Shown: positions 26,455 through 35,236 of the stretch, piece by piece
Position numbering within the stretch: the first letter of the stretch is position 1
Layout of the letters: every line of letters starts with the position of its first letter
Made by a program: the position numbers and the translations under genes
From: JACDAE01 sp963717195
GTDB taxonomy: Bacteria > Chloroflexota > Ktedonobacteria > Ktedonobacterales > Ktedonobacteraceae
NCBI GenBank assembly: GCA_963717195.1
Contig: CAVQVR010000018.1
Coordinates: 71,149-135,148 of the forward strand
Reading direction: 5' to 3'
DNA: 64,000 bases
The notes under the pieces: model-generated
The model's database searches: none
What the model was told of the DNA's origin: nothing
The model's input: the letters and a program-made list of their open reading frames with translations, nothing else

Positions 26455-26666
26455 AACACCGAATTATTCCTTCCAGCCAAGTAATGGAGAGTACTTTTCA
26501 CTGATATAAGAGCTATTCTTCTCCGTAAGACATATATTACATGTTGTTATCTGAAAAATCAATACATGTATGACATTGTGGTACTTTCGTACGAACATTG
26601 TATAAAATAAATGCGATACGAATCAATTTGTTTCGTCATGTTTGTATAACAACCGATGATTGATAG

Positions 26667-26838
26667 AATATTTGTAACTCTTCAGAAGGGGTCTGACTCC
26701 TCAGCGCCAACGGCGCTTCGCCAGCCGTTTGGTGTGGACGGTGGGATTTGCGGCCCCGGGGCCGCAAATCCCACCGTCCACACCAAACCTGGGCGAGCCA
26801 CCGCAGGTGGCGAGCAGACCTGAAGAGTTACAAATATT
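26667..26838. mobile_element. MITE-like nested palindromic element
   Basis: Outer arms 26667-26685 and 26820-26838 (AATATTTGTAACTCTTCAG and its complement) are exact inverted repeats. Inside is a perfect 60-bp palindrome (arms 26728-26757 and 26758-26787, no loop), with shorter hairpins on each side. The element has no coding capacity. A terminal inverted repeat plus a large internal palindrome fits a miniature element, but no target-site duplication is obvious. Confidence 0.6.
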
Positions 26839-27006
26839 TTTCAAGAAGATGATTTCTTATGGTGCCTGTTTTGAGGGTAACAAGTAGAGAAAAGGGGAGA
26901 CACAAAGCACATCTCTACAACTAGAGATGTGGGAAGAGAAAAATTGTAAAGATTTTATTAATTTACAGAGATTTTCTAAAATTATAATTCTTGCATCCGT
27001 TTTGTA

Positions 27007-27015
27007 TGGTATAAT
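27007..27015 (+). promoter_or_regulatory. Extended -10 promoter for the HTH-GAF gene
   Basis: TGGTATAAT is a perfect -10 box with the extended TG motif, 54 bases before the likely ATG at 27075. No good -35 lies at 17 bases, which extended -10 promoters can tolerate. Confidence 0.45.
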
Positions 27016-27074
27016 GTTAACTAAAACGTCTTGTAGATGTTACGTTGTTTTCAATATAGTAAGGAATGAGAGCG

Positions 27075-28313
27075 ATGCGAAATGGGCAAGATGCGGCTGA
27101 ATTGCCTCGCAGGAAGCGGGGCCGTCCTCCAGGCTCGCGAAAAACAACATCTACGTCTGAGCTGAAGGGTTCAGAGCGCCAGGAAGAACCGCTTGTTGTT
27201 ACCGGCGTGCCTGCTGGTGAGCAGAAGCCCAGTCCTGGTGGGGTAGTATTTCCACTTGAGGTGAATGAGGGACAACTCATGTATGAATTGGCGGAAGAGA
27301 ACCTGACATCGTTCAGTAGTTTCTTACGCACTATTTTGCGTCGTGATCATACTGAAATCACACGTGTAGCCAGGGAAATGGATGTTGCTGAGAATACTAT
27401 TTATCGTTGGATGAATGGAAGTTCTGAGCCTCGTGCTACGCATTTGAAGCGCTTGCCAGATGTTTTGCCAGAGCACCGTGGCAATCTTTCCTACGTGATT
27501 AACCAGACCTTTCCGGGAGTACTGGATATGCAGATGGCAGGGATTCGTGAGGTACGTAAGGATGTGTATCGTCGCGTTCTGGACCTGGTTGCTGTAATCA
27601 GTGAAGAAGACACACGGTTCTGGCAGGTGTCGCAAGCTATTTTTGAGTATGTATTGCTCCATCTTGACGCAGAGCGGCAGGGTATGGCTATTACGTTTGC
27701 CCGGCTGATGCCTGCACACAAAGATGGGATTCACTCGTTACGCGAATCGGCGATGCGCGGTAATTCTCCCTGGCCGTTTGACATTGAAAGTAAAGCATAT
27801 CTGGGTAGTACCACCCTGGCTGGAGCATCGGTAGCTATGCAGCGCATGCTTGTATGGAACAATGCGGGCGGAGGGGATCGCCTCCAGGTTGAGGTTGACG
27901 ATTATGAAGCCAGCGCCTGTGCCGCCCCTGTGCTGCGAGGTGGACGTATTGCAGGAGCATTGATCGTCTCCAGCACGCAATCAATGTTCTTTAATGATCC
28001 AATGGCCTGTCAGGCCGTCGTTGAATATGCTCAGTTGCTGGCAACAGCTCTGGCTGAGCAGGACTTTCAACTCCATACTCTTCTGAATCTACGACCTATG
28101 CCTGAATTAAGAGTACAGCGAACCCTGATTACTCACTCATATGTAAACCGTATTCTTATATATGCACGTAAGTATGACATTTCTCGTCGGGAAGCGGAGG
28201 TACGTGTGAGGAGAGAGATGGAATTGGAGTTCGAAGAACTGGCTCGTACTCAGGGTGAACAGAGATCAGAGCATGAAAAACAGTTTGGAGTTTCACCATC
28301 TGGACAGAGTTGA
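27075..28313 (+). CDS. DNA-binding protein with AT-hook, HTH and GAF-like domain
   Basis: A protein of about 412 residues. The N-terminus has an AT-hook-like RRKRGRPPGSRK. Residues about 90-150 resemble a helix-turn-helix (REMDVAENTIYRWMNGSSEP). The middle, about residues 180-330, looks like a GAF sensor domain (QAIFEYVLLHLDAERQGM, AACAAPVLRGGRIAGALIVSS). It is probably a regulator combining DNA binding with small-molecule sensing. The ATG at 27075 is preferred to 27066 because AAGGA lies nine bases before it. A membrane-protein gene follows eight bases after the stop, so the pair is probably one transcript. Confidence 0.7.
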   Translation: MRNGQDAAELPRRKRGRPPGSRKTTSTSELKGSERQEEPLVVTGVPAGEQKPSPGGVVFPLEVNEGQLMYELAEENLTSFSSFLRTILRRDHTEITRVAREMDVAENTIYRWMNGSSEPRATHLKRLPDVLPEHRGNLSYVINQTFPGVLDMQMAGIREVRKDVYRRVLDLVAVISEEDTRFWQVSQAIFEYVLLHLDAERQGMAITFARLMPAHKDGIHSLRESAMRGNSPWPFDIESKAYLGSTTLAGASVAMQRMLVWNNAGGGDRLQVEVDDYEASACAAPVLRGGRIAGALIVSSTQSMFFNDPMACQAVVEYAQLLATALAEQDFQLHTLLNLRPMPELRVQRTLITHSYVNRILIYARKYDISRREAEVRVRREMELEFEELARTQGEQRSEHEKQFGVSPSGQS

Positions 28314-28321
28314 GATAGTTT

Positions 28322-29221
28322 ATGCAAACCTCTAACCAATTTCCGGAGGAGCCGGAAAAAGCAAAAGAAGGAAGCGAAGCGGAACAGCATTCGCAACCAT
28401 TCTATGAGTTTCCCGTACCATATTCTGCATGGCCTGAGGAGAAACAGAACGCTGCAAGTAGTGAGGCAGCAGTTTCTCAACCAACGGATGCACCTGCTCT
28501 CAAGGTGCCTTCGGAAGCCGGGGGGCAGTATAGACCAGAGGAGGATTTAATTCGCCAGGGGCTGGTCTATCCTCCACCGCCCTCATTCTATCAGCAGGCT
28601 CAGCCAGCTCGTAACCCGTCTATTCCTCTATCATCGGTATCGCCTGTGTCGGCGCATCCGGGGAGGGAAGGCGTCGGCTCATTGCCCCCTCAACCGGCCG
28701 GTTACGTTCCGCCTGCAGGCTATACGCCTCCGTTTGCTCCTGTTCCGCCAATGCAGCCACCGGTAAAGAAATCTTACAAATGGGTCTGGATTAGCATTTC
28801 TATTCTTGCTGTTTTGCTGCTTGCCGCCTGTGGGCTTTGTGGATGGGCCATTTCCCAGATTTTTACCCCGATAGTTCAATCGGAGACAGACGTGATGAAC
28901 GTCACGAACAATTATTATGCAGCTCTTCAAGAGAAAGATTATGCTGGAGCTTACCAGTATTTAATGCCCCAGGGGTCGATCCAGGGGATGACGCAAGCGA
29001 CATTTACGCAACGTGCACAGGATGCAGATAGCCAATATGGCGCAGTACGTTCCTACACTGTAGGAACAATAAATGTTGTAACCAGTTCTGATACAGGATT
29101 GAGCTTCTCAAGTTTTACTGTGGTTGTAAATGTCGCACGCGTCAATAAAAGTTATAACGTATTACTGACCTTGCAGAAGAGTGGAAATAATTGGAAGATC
29201 GTAGACTTTGATAGGGTATAA
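28322..29221 (+). CDS. Membrane-anchored protein with proline-rich head and NTF2-like outer domain
   Basis: A 299-residue protein. Residues 1-150 are a proline-, glutamine- and tyrosine-rich cytoplasmic tail (repeated PPxxY-like segments). One membrane helix follows (WVWISISILAVLLLAACGLCGW). The outer 120 residues resemble DUF4878/NTF2-like domains (DVMNVTNNYYAALQEKDYAG, then NWKIVDFDRV at the end). Function is unknown. It follows the HTH-GAF gene by eight bases and shares its terminator, which suggests a regulator plus envelope partner. No strong ribosome site is seen, so it may rely on translational coupling. Confidence 0.7.
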   Translation: MQTSNQFPEEPEKAKEGSEAEQHSQPFYEFPVPYSAWPEEKQNAASSEAAVSQPTDAPALKVPSEAGGQYRPEEDLIRQGLVYPPPPSFYQQAQPARNPSIPLSSVSPVSAHPGREGVGSLPPQPAGYVPPAGYTPPFAPVPPMQPPVKKSYKWVWISISILAVLLLAACGLCGWAISQIFTPIVQSETDVMNVTNNYYAALQEKDYAGAYQYLMPQGSIQGMTQATFTQRAQDADSQYGAVRSYTVGTINVVTSSDTGLSFSSFTVVVNVARVNKSYNVLLTLQKSGNNWKIVDFDRV

Positions 29222-29301
29222 GCTTTTATTATAAAACTAGCTAAAAAGTGACATGCGCGAACAGCTTTCATGCGCACTTTAAGACAATACAAGAGAGAAA
29301 C

Positions 29302-29343
29302 AAGAAGAGCGGAACGGTTTAATAAGCCCGTTCCGCTCTTCTT
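29302..29343. terminator. Intrinsic terminator between converging genes
   Basis: AAGAAGAGCGGAACGG (29302-29317) pairs with 29328-29343 in a perfect 16-bp stem, followed by TTGTTT on the plus strand. It ends the HTH-GAF/membrane transcript and may also serve the minus-strand excisionase-like gene. Confidence 0.8.
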
Positions 29344-29364
29344 GTTTATGCATAGAGTATAGAA

Positions 29365-29707
29365 TTAAAGCATAGTAATTGATGTGTTGCTGAGAACAGC
29401 ATCTGCCGGAATAGTTACTACTGAAGGCAAGACGTCTGTAGAGATAGAAACCATAGGAGGTAGAATATCTCTAGAGATGGAGACTACAGGAGGCAGAATT
29501 GTTGTAGGCAGAGCTGCCACTGAAATCTCACGACCTACGCAGGCGCGGAGGTCTTCGCGATAAAAACGCCACGTGCTGCCAACTTTGTGACCGGTGAGTT
29601 GCCCTGACCACATCAGGCGATAAAGCGTCGAGCGGCTGACGCGCAAATAGCTCATAGCTTCTTTGAAGGTAAGCAGAATATCGTCTTGAATTCATCTGAA
29701 CTACCAT
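29365..29707 (-). pseudogene. Excisionase-like HTH protein, frameshifted near its start
   Basis: The frame ending at 29365 encodes a MerR/excisionase-type helix-turn-helix (YLRVSRSTLYRLMWSGQ, GHKVGSTWRFYREDLRA) and a C-terminal tail with repeated PPVVSIS/PSVVTIP-like units. The first helix continues upstream of the first ATG (DDILLTFKEAM) but hits a TGA at 29692-29694. A strong ribosome site (AGGAG, seven bases before ATG 29705-29707) starts MVVQMN in another frame. Removing one T in GAATTC near 29692 joins the two into one protein of about 113 residues. This is either a consensus error or a real one-base frameshift. Confidence 0.7.
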
Positions 29708-29976
29708 GTGTTTTCTCCTAAAAAGTAGATTATTAGCACTGAAAGGAACAATAGAAAATTATAAGAATCTGCCAATGAGAAAAAAGCTCTATTCGGAATC
29801 GAAATCCTATCGAATCCTTCATAACACGAACAGTGTCTCATCGAGTGTTATACTAACCCACCGTGATGAAGTTCCAGGTTAAGGAATGGTTGCGAAATGG
29901 TTAATTTTATGTCAGGATGAGTTTGATATTCATCACTTTCTATGTGAAAATGGCGCAAGAGGCAGGCATTCTTTGC

Positions 29977-31008
29977 TCACCAATCTTTGGTGAGTAGGGC
30001 ATAAAGTTCTTCCAGATTGCAGGAGACGGGGAAGATGGTCAGGCCGGTGGCGTGTTGCAGGCGTTGAACGTGCTCGTTGTTGGTGGGGTCTGCCATGGCG
30101 ACGGTGAGGCAGTGATGATCGCGGCCAACGGGTGCGCAACGCAGTTCTGTCGCCAGGGAATAGGGAATGAGGTGTTGTAAGCGGAGGGGAATAGTTGATG
30201 GCAGGTTCATAAAAGGGAAGCCGGGTTGTCCTTTCATATTTTGTATGTGCTCATCTTTGGATGCGGCCTCCTGTGTGAGCGTTGAGGAAGCATTCCAGAG
30301 ATGAGTTGTGATGGCTGGACGCATTGTAAAGCAATGAGCTGGAAGGCCGGTGCAGTGGAGAAGTTGTTCCATTGATGCGGCAGGTTCTGGGTAGGTGCTC
30401 ATACTCATAAGAATGATGGTGTTGAGGGTTAGGGGGGGAATCAGTGTTTCGGCCTGTAGCAGGCAGATGCTATGATAGATGCGCTCCAATATAATATATG
30501 CGCCCTGTTGATCAACGTCAGGAAAAATGATGATGGCACCAGCGTGTTCTTGTAACAGAATCTGGTCATCCGCCCGCATGACGCGGCGTACATTGGTCAT
30601 AACCTGTTCCAGTAGACCTGGTGAGGCATGATACTTTTGCCGCTGATAGGAGTGTGCTGGCTGTTGATCGGAGTGGGTACGCTCCCATTGTGATATGTGG
30701 AGCAAGAAGACACTTATAGGAGTTGAGCGTGGAAAGAGTGTTTGTAGGGTAGTACGTAGTTGAGCGCTCAAGGTTGTTGATGTCGGCACAACCTCTTCGC
30801 CCTCGATCTCTGACTTTTCTCCTCCGGTCTTTTCATAAAGTGAAGAAAGCGGCAGGCACATGCAATATTCAGGTTCAGTTGTATTTTCCCGAATGGGTTT
30901 TATAGGATTAGAAACGCATAAATCGCGTTTCTTTTGGTTCATCGGCATATCGCTTATTGTGCCTCTACTTTTGATATGCATTGCTTTCCAGGCAGAAACG
31001 CCTTGCAT
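29977..31008 (-). CDS. Degenerate GGDEF protein with C-terminal MshEN/GspE-N-like domain
   Basis: A 343-residue protein. The middle, about residues 90-240, follows the GGDEF fold (VRRVMRADDQILLQEHAG, FPDVDQQGAYIILERI, then STYPEPAASMEQLL), but the catalytic GGDEF loop is replaced by EHAGA, so it should not make c-di-GMP. The last 75 residues resemble the N-terminal domain of GspE/PilB ATPases (MshEN-like: LIPYSLATELRCAPV, TVAMADPTN, LYALLTKDW). Some MshEN domains bind c-di-GMP. It may therefore be a c-di-GMP-responsive or scaffold protein, but that is inference. Several in-frame starts exist, and the ribosome site is weak. Confidence 0.6.
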   Translation of the reverse strand: MQGVSAWKAMHIKSRGTISDMPMNQKKRDLCVSNPIKPIRENTTEPEYCMCLPLSSLYEKTGGEKSEIEGEEVVPTSTTLSAQLRTTLQTLFPRSTPISVFLLHISQWERTHSDQQPAHSYQRQKYHASPGLLEQVMTNVRRVMRADDQILLQEHAGAIIIFPDVDQQGAYIILERIYHSICLLQAETLIPPLTLNTIILMSMSTYPEPAASMEQLLHCTGLPAHCFTMRPAITTHLWNASSTLTQEAASKDEHIQNMKGQPGFPFMNLPSTIPLRLQHLIPYSLATELRCAPVGRDHHCLTVAMADPTNNEHVQRLQHATGLTIFPVSCNLEELYALLTKDW

Positions 31009-31217
31009 TTCTTCTACTTCTTACACGATCCAGGGGTGTTAATCTCATCACAAGTACCCTTTTTTGGCCATACTAGAAACTCTCTTGCCAGGGCAGATTG
31101 GAAAGTCTGTTAAGATTATACGCAGTGGAAATAAAAAACATATAAAAAAAAGGTTGCAGTGTGGTTAAGATGTGGGTGAATTGGTTAAGAGGAAAACATA
31201 GGGAGTCACTAAGGGTG

Positions 31218-31257
31218 TGCTGGTCCCCCGTTTCTAGCAGGCAGTGGGAGACCAGCA
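31218..31257 (-). terminator. Possible terminator hairpin of the response-regulator gene
   Basis: TGCTGGTCCCC (31218-31228) pairs with GGGAGACCAGCA (31246-31257) with one mismatch and a 17-nt loop, just after the stop codon of the regulator. No clear T-run follows, so support is moderate. Confidence 0.4.
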
Positions 31258-31265
31258 ATGCATCC

Positions 31266-31964
31266 TTATGGTTCAATGGTAACAGGGGCAGTAAAGGTAT
31301 AACCTACGCCAGGAACAGTCATAATGAACTGTGGACTATTAGGGTCCGGTTCAACTTTCTGCCGCAAGTGGCGAATGTGAGTTTTCACAAGACCAGAATC
31401 GCCAGCTTCATCATAGCCCCAGACGCGCTCGATAATCATGTCTGTTGTCAAGACCTGCCCGGTGTGAGTGATGAGCAGGTGCAGCAGACGGCTTTCGGTT
31501 GGAGTGAGTCTGACTTTGGAGCCATCCCTGGTAACTTCGTGTCGCATTGCATCCAGCGTAACTGGACCTACGGTCGTTGTCGACGATCCAGAAGTGCCAT
31601 GGGTGCTGGAGGAGCGTCGCATAATAGCTTTAATGCGTGCAAGTAATTGTCGGGGACTGAATGGTTTGCGCAGGTAGTCATCGGCACCCAGTTCCAGGCC
31701 ACGCACTTCGTCGTCTTCGCGATCATGTGCTGTTAGAATCAACACCATCGCGTTCGTTTCACTTCTCATCTGGCGACATACTTCAAAACCATCGAGTTTA
31801 GGCATTTGAATATCCAGGATCACGAGATCGGGTAGTGTCTCGCGCCAGCGTTTGATAGCCTGCTCTCCGTCAAATGCCCGCACCACGTCGTATCCGTGCC
31901 CTTTGAGCCAATAGCTCAGCATGTCTACCATGTCGCGGTCGTCGTCCGCCACCATGATTTTCAC
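31266..31964 (-). CDS. OmpR/PhoB-family response regulator
   Basis: A 232-residue two-component regulator. The receiver domain has the acidic MVADDDRDMV pocket, the phospho-acceptor Asp in LVILDIQMPKLDG, and the lysine in DDYLRKPFSPRQL. The C-terminal winged helix is of the PhoB type (LTPTESRLLHLLITHTGQVL, VKTHIRHLRQKVEPDP, GVGYTF). GTG at 31964 is chosen as start because AGGAGG lies seven bases upstream; an upstream extension to 32000 overlaps that site. No histidine kinase gene is adjacent, so the partner kinase is elsewhere. Confidence 0.88.
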   Translation of the reverse strand: MKIMVADDDRDMVDMLSYWLKGHGYDVVRAFDGEQAIKRWRETLPDLVILDIQMPKLDGFEVCRQMRSETNAMVLILTAHDREDDEVRGLELGADDYLRKPFSPRQLLARIKAIMRRSSSTHGTSGSSTTTVGPVTLDAMRHEVTRDGSKVRLTPTESRLLHLLITHTGQVLTTDMIIERVWGYDEAGDSGLVKTHIRHLRQKVEPDPNSPQFIMTVPGVGYTFTAPVTIEP

Positions 31965-32346
31965 TCGTGTTCCTCCTAACAGGCTTGCATTACAATACAA
32001 GGATGTACCAATCTATATCAATAGATAAGTTCTTCAGAAATTTTCTTCTCAACTTACGTAACGGGACGTAGTATGAGCAGTAACATCATGAAACATTATG
32101 GGCTATCATCAGTTATGTTCTCCCATGGATAGTACTAATGATCTATCCCTATACCTGTTTATTTCTATTACTTGTTTATTTCTATCGGCCAGAGTAAGAA
32201 ATTCTTTAATTAATACTGCTTATCAAGGATCATTGCTGTCTGGTTTTGCGTCCATTGGGACACACCCAACGTTCTTTGCATCGGATAGCATAACAGAGCC
32301 GTGTAGTATATATACTTTTGCCTATAGTGAGTTATGGAGATATACG
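31965..32346. other. Divergent intergenic region
   Basis: About 380 bases between the divergent response regulator and PAP2 genes. A frame from 32098 is open in phase with the PAP2 gene but lacks a ribosome site and family similarity, so I treat it as non-coding. Confidence 0.4.
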
Positions 32347-33107
32347 ATGCAAAAAATGACTCATCCTAAAGGAACATTGCTGCCATCGAGCGCAAAAGGA
32401 TCTACTGCAGGTGGCGAAAACAAAGCTGATGCACGCAGACGACATGTAATTGAGATCGTTTTATGGGTGATAGGTTTTGTTGTGTTAATGGTTGCATCGA
32501 TCATTGTGCATGGTCACCTCGGGCCGTGGCCATTCGATCTACAAACAACTATCACGCTGCAACATATTCCGTATCCAGGCTGGCTACGTACCTGTATTGA
32601 TGCTATCAGTCATATTAATGATCCTGTACCTGCTGGTGTAGCGCTCGCTCTCTGGTTTGTCGGTCTGGCAATCTTTCGCAAATTTCAGCAGGCGATCTTT
32701 CTTGGTGGTGGCGTTATGTTGGCCGATGGGATTGATTTCGTGCTCAACCATTTTGTGAATTGTCCACGTCCCAGTTCTCCTCTGATTTACATTTACCAGC
32801 CCGAGCCTGTTCCCAGTTTCCCTTCAGGTCATACCGAGCACGATATGGTTTACTATGGCTTTCTGCTCTACCTCAGCTTTGCGAAGCCCGTGCGTCAGTG
32901 GCGCTACTACCGTTTCCTGCTGCCATTAACATTCTCGCCGTGGTGATTATGTTCACGATTGGTTATTCGCGTGTTCTTGAGGGATCACACTGGATTACGG
33001 ATGCGCTGGCAGGCTATCTTGCGGGTGCGCTTCTGCTGTCGGTGCTGATCTGGCTGTATCGCTGGACGACTGTTAAGCTAGCCGAACGTAAGGTTAAGAA
33101 ATCTTAA
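32347..33107 (+). pseudogene. PAP2-family membrane phosphatase, frameshifted
   Basis: A multi-pass phosphatidic-acid-phosphatase-type protein split by a frame change near 32925. The first frame runs from ATG 32347 (GGAG eight bases upstream) to a stop at 32946 and has helices plus motifs CPRPSSP and FPSGHTEH. The next frame continues from NILAVVIMFTIGYSR through the third motif SRVLEGSHWITD and a last helix to 33107. One missing base in the CTGCTGCC stretch restores one protein of about 250 residues. In the first motif (usually K-x6-RP), the lysine position appears to be Asn (N-HFVNCP-RP). The frameshift may be a sequencing error; the missing lysine would not be. Confidence 0.75.
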
Positions 33108-33134
33108 CCGAGGTTGAGATTTCTTAACCTTACG
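33087..33134. terminator. Hairpin overlapping the end of the PAP2 gene
   Basis: CGTAAGGTTAAGAAATCT (33087-33104) pairs exactly with 33117-33134 around a 12-nt loop. The left arm is the last coding part of the PAP2 gene. It separates converging PAP2 and GH2 genes. Neither side has a strong T-run, so the terminator role is likely but not certain. Confidence 0.6.
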
Positions 33135-33164
33135 TTGGGAAATTCTGGCTACAGTGGGCACGTC

Positions 33165-35069
33165 TTATGGATTGAGCGCCTTGCTTGCCGTAATCAGAGC
33201 TTGATTGACCTGTATTACCTTGCTAGCGTCTGGCTTAATCACCGCTCGGTCGTAAGTTTGCAGCCCATAGACTTCGCCTTCGACATCAGTGATCTGATTG
33301 TAAATGCCTGCGCTCATACCAGGGTTGTTCATCAAACTCTGGGTCTTTTGGATCAGGCTGACATATTTGTTGGTCAGGGCAGTGCTATCGCTTACAAAGC
33401 CACCAAGCGCAATGGCTTTCGCCGGCCAATCGTGACCACTAAGCGTTAAACCTACGGCACCAAACTCACCACAGTAGGCCGCGCGTGTAGCGGTAGGTGC
33501 GGGTGAGGCTGGTCCAATATAGGCGTGTCGATCGAGAACATCGCCTGCACCAGCGTCACCATCAGGGCCGGTGTTATAGCCGCTATCCTCGTCGATGAGG
33601 CGGCTGGAGTCCCAACTGCGTATGTTGGCGACGATCTGCCGTACGGTAGCAGCGTTGGCTGGTTGGCCCCAGTGTTCGTTGAAAAGGGTCCATTGGATGA
33701 TTGAGGTATAGCTCTTATGCTGTGTGACCATAGCCTGTAACTCAGTCTGGAAATTTGCCAGATCGGATGCGCTAGAACCATCGATAGGTGTGGGGAACAT
33801 AGCGGGCATATCTTGCCAGATCAGCAGGCCAAGCTTATCGGCCCAGTAGTAATAGCGTGCTGGCTCGACCTTCATATGTTTACGGACGGTATTAAACCCA
33901 AAGGCTTTGATCTGCTGTAAATCCCATTTAAGAGCATCTTCGGTTGGTTGCGTGTAGATGCCATCGGGCCAGTAGCCGTGGTCAAGCAAGCCCATTTGAA
34001 AGACGAACTTGTTGTTGAGGAGAGGTCGTAGCACGCCACCAACTTTGCCCAGGCTAATCTTACGCATGCCGAAGTAGCTGCTTACCTGGTCGGTAACGGT
34101 TGAGCCATTCACCAACGAAACCTGCAGGTCATACAAAAAGGGATCGTCGGGAGACCACAGGTGTGAGTTGGGAATGGGGACGCTAATCTCGCTACCAACT
34201 GCTCCTGTCGCTCGTCCCACCTGTACTCCATTGCTGGATGCGATTGCTACTACGGTCTGGCTACTGTTAGTAGATCCCTCGACAGTCAGGCGCAGAACGT
34301 GATTATCAATGTCGGGTATTGTATTCAGGTTGACGATGTGGTCCAATGGGACTGGTTCAAGCCAGACGGTCTGCCAGATACCTGAGCACGAGGAAAAGTA
34401 GATCCCACTGGGGTGGACCCGTTGCTTGCCGATAGGAAGATGTGGATTGGTAGAGGTGTCAGTTGGATCGTAGACGTGTACAATCAACTCGTTCGAACCA
34501 CCGTTGAGATACGACGTGATGTCCCAGCTAAAGCCATCATAGCCGCCCGTGTGCTTGCCAATCTGCTGACCGTTGACATAGACGGTAGTCTGCCAGTCGA
34601 CGGCACCGAAGCGAAGGACAACACGGCGTCCTGCCCATGAGGAAGGTACAGTAAAGATGGTGCGATACCACATATAGGGCTTGTAGGCCATGATGCCGGA
34701 GAGTGCTGACTCAACGGGATAGGGCACCAGAATGCTCTGCGAGAGTGTTTTGCCAAAAGGCGGAGCATCGCTACCAGTGCTCCAATCAAACTGCCAGACG
34801 CCGTTGAGGTTAAGCCAGTCGGGACGGGTCATTTGGGGCCGTGGATAGAGAGGCCAGGCATTGGTTGGGGAGACCTGGGAAGCCCAGCGCGTCATCAGAG
34901 GTGCGGTCTTGGGAGACCATCCTGCCGCTCTTGCCTCAGTATTGGACGCTAGTATACTCCCTCCGAGAATGCTAGCCGAAACGCCAGTTGCACCAGCCCA
35001 TTTTAGAAAATTCCTGCGGTCAATCTGCTGATCATGCAGCAACTTATACAACTCATTCTGCTTTTGCAT
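33165..35069 (-). CDS. Tat-exported glycoside hydrolase family 2 enzyme
   Basis: A 634-residue secreted glycosidase of the beta-galactosidase/beta-glucuronidase type. The N-terminus has a twin-arginine signal (DRRNFLKWAGATG, then a hydrophobic region ending near TEARA), so it is exported folded. The sugar-binding domain (RPDWLNLNGVWQFDWS) is followed by the immunoglobulin-like domain and a TIM barrel. The acid/base glutamate lies in LFNEHWG (near residue 464) and the likely nucleophile in CGEFGAVG (near 534). The true substrate is unknown. Next on the same strand upstream is a secreted beta-propeller, and the pair may act together outside the cell. Confidence 0.88.
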   Translation of the reverse strand: MQKQNELYKLLHDQQIDRRNFLKWAGATGVSASILGGSILASNTEARAAGWSPKTAPLMTRWASQVSPTNAWPLYPRPQMTRPDWLNLNGVWQFDWSTGSDAPPFGKTLSQSILVPYPVESALSGIMAYKPYMWYRTIFTVPSSWAGRRVVLRFGAVDWQTTVYVNGQQIGKHTGGYDGFSWDITSYLNGGSNELIVHVYDPTDTSTNPHLPIGKQRVHPSGIYFSSCSGIWQTVWLEPVPLDHIVNLNTIPDIDNHVLRLTVEGSTNSSQTVVAIASSNGVQVGRATGAVGSEISVPIPNSHLWSPDDPFLYDLQVSLVNGSTVTDQVSSYFGMRKISLGKVGGVLRPLLNNKFVFQMGLLDHGYWPDGIYTQPTEDALKWDLQQIKAFGFNTVRKHMKVEPARYYYWADKLGLLIWQDMPAMFPTPIDGSSASDLANFQTELQAMVTQHKSYTSIIQWTLFNEHWGQPANAATVRQIVANIRSWDSSRLIDEDSGYNTGPDGDAGAGDVLDRHAYIGPASPAPTATRAAYCGEFGAVGLTLSGHDWPAKAIALGGFVSDSTALTNKYVSLIQKTQSLMNNPGMSAGIYNQITDVEGEVYGLQTYDRAVIKPDASKVIQVNQALITASKALNP

Positions 35070-35127
35070 AAATAAACTCCTTATTGTAGTATGTTACCAG
35101 CATCGATATAGTCTGCTATCACGCAAA

Positions 35128-35171
35128 CCTTGCAGGGTGAGCAATTAACAACATACGCTTCTCCTGCAAGG
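35128..35171 (-). terminator. Weak hairpin after the beta-propeller gene
   Basis: CCTTGCAGG (35128-35136) and CCTGCAAGG (35163-35171) form a 9-bp stem with a 26-nt loop. It lies between the beta-propeller stop and the GH2 start. The long loop makes it a weak terminator candidate. Confidence 0.3.
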
Positions 35172-35236
35172 ATATGGTCGAGGCTTCAATTTCATAGAAT
35201 TTGCCGCTTCTCGGCGTTGATGGTTATCTCTTCGTG

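Noticed and set aside
32098..32346. N-terminal extension of the PAP2 protein
   Set aside because: It adds 83 residues with no family similarity, while a GGAG ribosome site precedes ATG 32347.
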